Assembly (NCBI GenBank): GCA_902778625.1 | Contig: CACYYM010000027.1 | Location: 1 to 33,789, forward strand | Reading direction: 5' to 3' | Length of the DNA: 33,789 nucleotides | Source: an uncultured Bacteroidales bacterium | GTDB lineage: Bacteria > Bacteroidota > Bacteroidia > Bacteroidales > Bacteroidaceae | Part shown: in pieces, positions 33,131-33,789 of the stretch | How the letters are laid out: the number at the start of each line of letters is the position of its first letter | How positions within the stretch are numbered: position 1 is the stretch's first letter | Program-made: the position numbers and the translations under genes | Notes under the pieces: model-generated | Databases searched by the model: none | What the model saw: the letters and a program-made list of their open reading frames with translations, nothing else | What the model was told of the DNA's origin: nothing

Positions 33131-33285
33131 TTGAGACAGTTAGACAGTTAGACAATTAAAAAAAGAGACACATATTACCCTTATATATAATATATAATTA
33201 ATTAATATATAGATAGTTATATATATAAGAAAGGGAATTGTGTCATTCAAAAAAAGAAACTGTCTTAACTGTCTTTTGTCTCAGA
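33131..33285. repeat. AT-rich inverted-repeat element B
   Basis: The left arm has GACAGTTAGACAGTTAGAC and the right arm CTGTCTTAACTGTC with TGTCTCA; GACACA/TGTGTC (33167-33172 and 33239-33244) and CCCTTATATATA/TATATATAAG-AAAGGG pair further inside. The AT-rich centre again contains TTAATTAATTAA. Core and layout match element A although the arm sequence differs. Confidence 0.8.
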
Positions 33286-33378
33286 CAATCAATTAATATC
33301 ATCTAAAAAGCAGATTTACAATAAGATACGATATCGGTAAGGCTGCTGCTCTCAGGATTTCCAGCCTCGAAATGTGAC

Positions 33379-33448
33379 AAAAAGCATCAAAATAAGCCTC
33401 TTTCAGGCCCCGAAACACGTACTGAACCCCCTCGTTCCGATGCTTTTT
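33379..33448. repeat. Inverted repeat related to the stem at 32520-32567
   Basis: AAAAAGCATC (33379-33388) and GATGCTTTTT (33439-33448) are exactly complementary. The arms differ from the AAAAAGCATG/CATGCTTTTT stem of the first element by one base pair. Confidence 0.7.
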
Positions 33449-33532
33449 CCTCTATTTGGCGCATCTTTCCTCGTCGGAAAAATTCAACCAAAAGGCCTCA
33501 ACGGATGGTTTTTTGCACAAAACAGGCCTTTC

Positions 33533-33686
33533 AACACGCGAAAACAGCACTTTCAGCACGTTATTTGTCACAAATAAGCACGTTAAAATGGCCATTGCAG
33601 CACGTTAACTGTCACAACTAAGCACGTTAAAATGGCCAACAACACACGTGTAATTGGCAAACTTCACACGTGTCGTTTTGCAATTA
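33533..33686. repeat. 22-bp-period tandem array 6 (7 units)
   Basis: Units start at 33533, 33555, 33577, 33599, 33621, 33643 and 33665. Units 2-5 all begin AGCACGTTA and alternate between a TGTCACAA-type and an AATGGCCA-type second half, a 44-bp higher-order repeat. The last two begin CACACGTGT. The array ends 13 bases before the promoter of the final gene. Confidence 0.9.
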
Positions 33687-33698
33687 CCTGCGCCTTTC

Positions 33699-33729
33699 TT
33701 TGCCGATTCAAATTTTTGTCGTACCTTTG
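33699..33729 (+). promoter_or_regulatory. -33/-7 promoter for the last gene
   Basis: TTTG (33699-33702) and TACCTTTG (33722-33729) are separated by exactly 19 bases, an ideal Bacteroidetes promoter, 21 bases before the ATG at 33751. Confidence 0.8.
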
Positions 33730-33750
33730 CAATCAGACAAATCGGAATTT

Positions 33751-33789
33751 ATGGAAATCAATAATAGACCCAACCCCAATGAGGCTTTT
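33751..33789 (+). CDS. N-terminal start of a protein, cut by the window edge
   Basis: ATG at 33751 opens a frame reading MEINNRPNPNEAF that runs to the window edge. A strong promoter lies immediately upstream, which supports it as a real gene. Thirteen residues are too few to identify the product. Confidence 0.65.
   Translation, partial: MEINNRPNPNEAF

Noticed and set aside
33374..33577. A 67-residue open frame in the last gap
   Set aside because: It has a GTG start, overlaps an inverted repeat and the 22-bp array, and lacks a promoter; it is probably translated repeat.
32361..33750. Replication origin (AT-rich, repeat-rich, gene-free)
   Set aside because: No cluster of DnaA boxes (TTATCCACA-like) and no dnaA/dnaN neighbours; the AT-rich parts are the centres of inverted repeats.

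Overview
This window looks like chromosomal DNA from a Bacteroidales bacterium, most likely Prevotellaceae-like. The evidence is a complete nqrABCDEF operon, TsaD convergent with a large TamB-type protein, many Bacteroidetes -33/-7 promoters (TTTG-N19/20-TAnnTTTG), lipoproteins, a DUF4369/TlpA-type thioredoxin protein, and C-rich palindromic elements that I recall as common in Bacteroidales. No rRNA, tRNA, insertion sequence or CRISPR array is visible. The left edge cuts the 3' end of one gene and the right edge cuts the 5' end of another.

Layout. 1-365: end of a possible DUF3987-type protein and its terminator. 613-2681: map (methionine aminopeptidase) and tsaD, separated by 24 copies of a 7-bp repeat. 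2696-7081 (-): tamB, whose N-terminal membrane anchor lies upstream of the first canonical start. 7721-8467 (-): an outer-membrane beta-barrel protein. 8682-14550: the six-gene Na+-NQR operon with a strong terminator. 14852-17219: a serine hydrolase and a membrane-anchored phosphoesterase. 17252-20180: a three-gene set made of a steroid 5-alpha-reductase-family protein, an old-yellow-enzyme/BaiCD-like flavoprotein and an SDR dehydrogenase; this resembles the bile-acid/steroid A-ring reduction clusters reported in gut Bacteroidales. 20229-22708: a secreted endonuclease/exonuclease/phosphatase-family protein convergent with a TrpB2-type tryptophan synthase beta chain. 22916-26852: a lipoprotein, then a secreted protein, an ECF sigma factor and a probable anti-sigma protein. 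27088-29824: lysS and gpsA; gpsA carries a frameshifting deletion. 29899-32360: two lipoproteins and a thioredoxin-fold protein. 32361-33750: about 1.4 kb without a credible gene but rich in inverted repeats. 33751-end: start of a new gene.

The most unusual signal is not a gene. Six gene-free gaps (about 7416, 14609, 21192, 23939, 31197 and 33533) each hold a degenerate tandem array with a strict 22-bp period and a related core (roughly TTGnCAAACTTnnCACG). Units are more alike within an array than between arrays. Other repeats also mark the window: 7-bp (heptanucleotide) tandem repeats at five loci, including inside tamB and over the start codon of the flavoprotein gene; C/G-rich palindromes that have entered two reading frames in-frame; and a pair of similar AT-rich inverted-repeat elements in the last gap.

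All functional calls rest on motifs read by eye; no database search was run.
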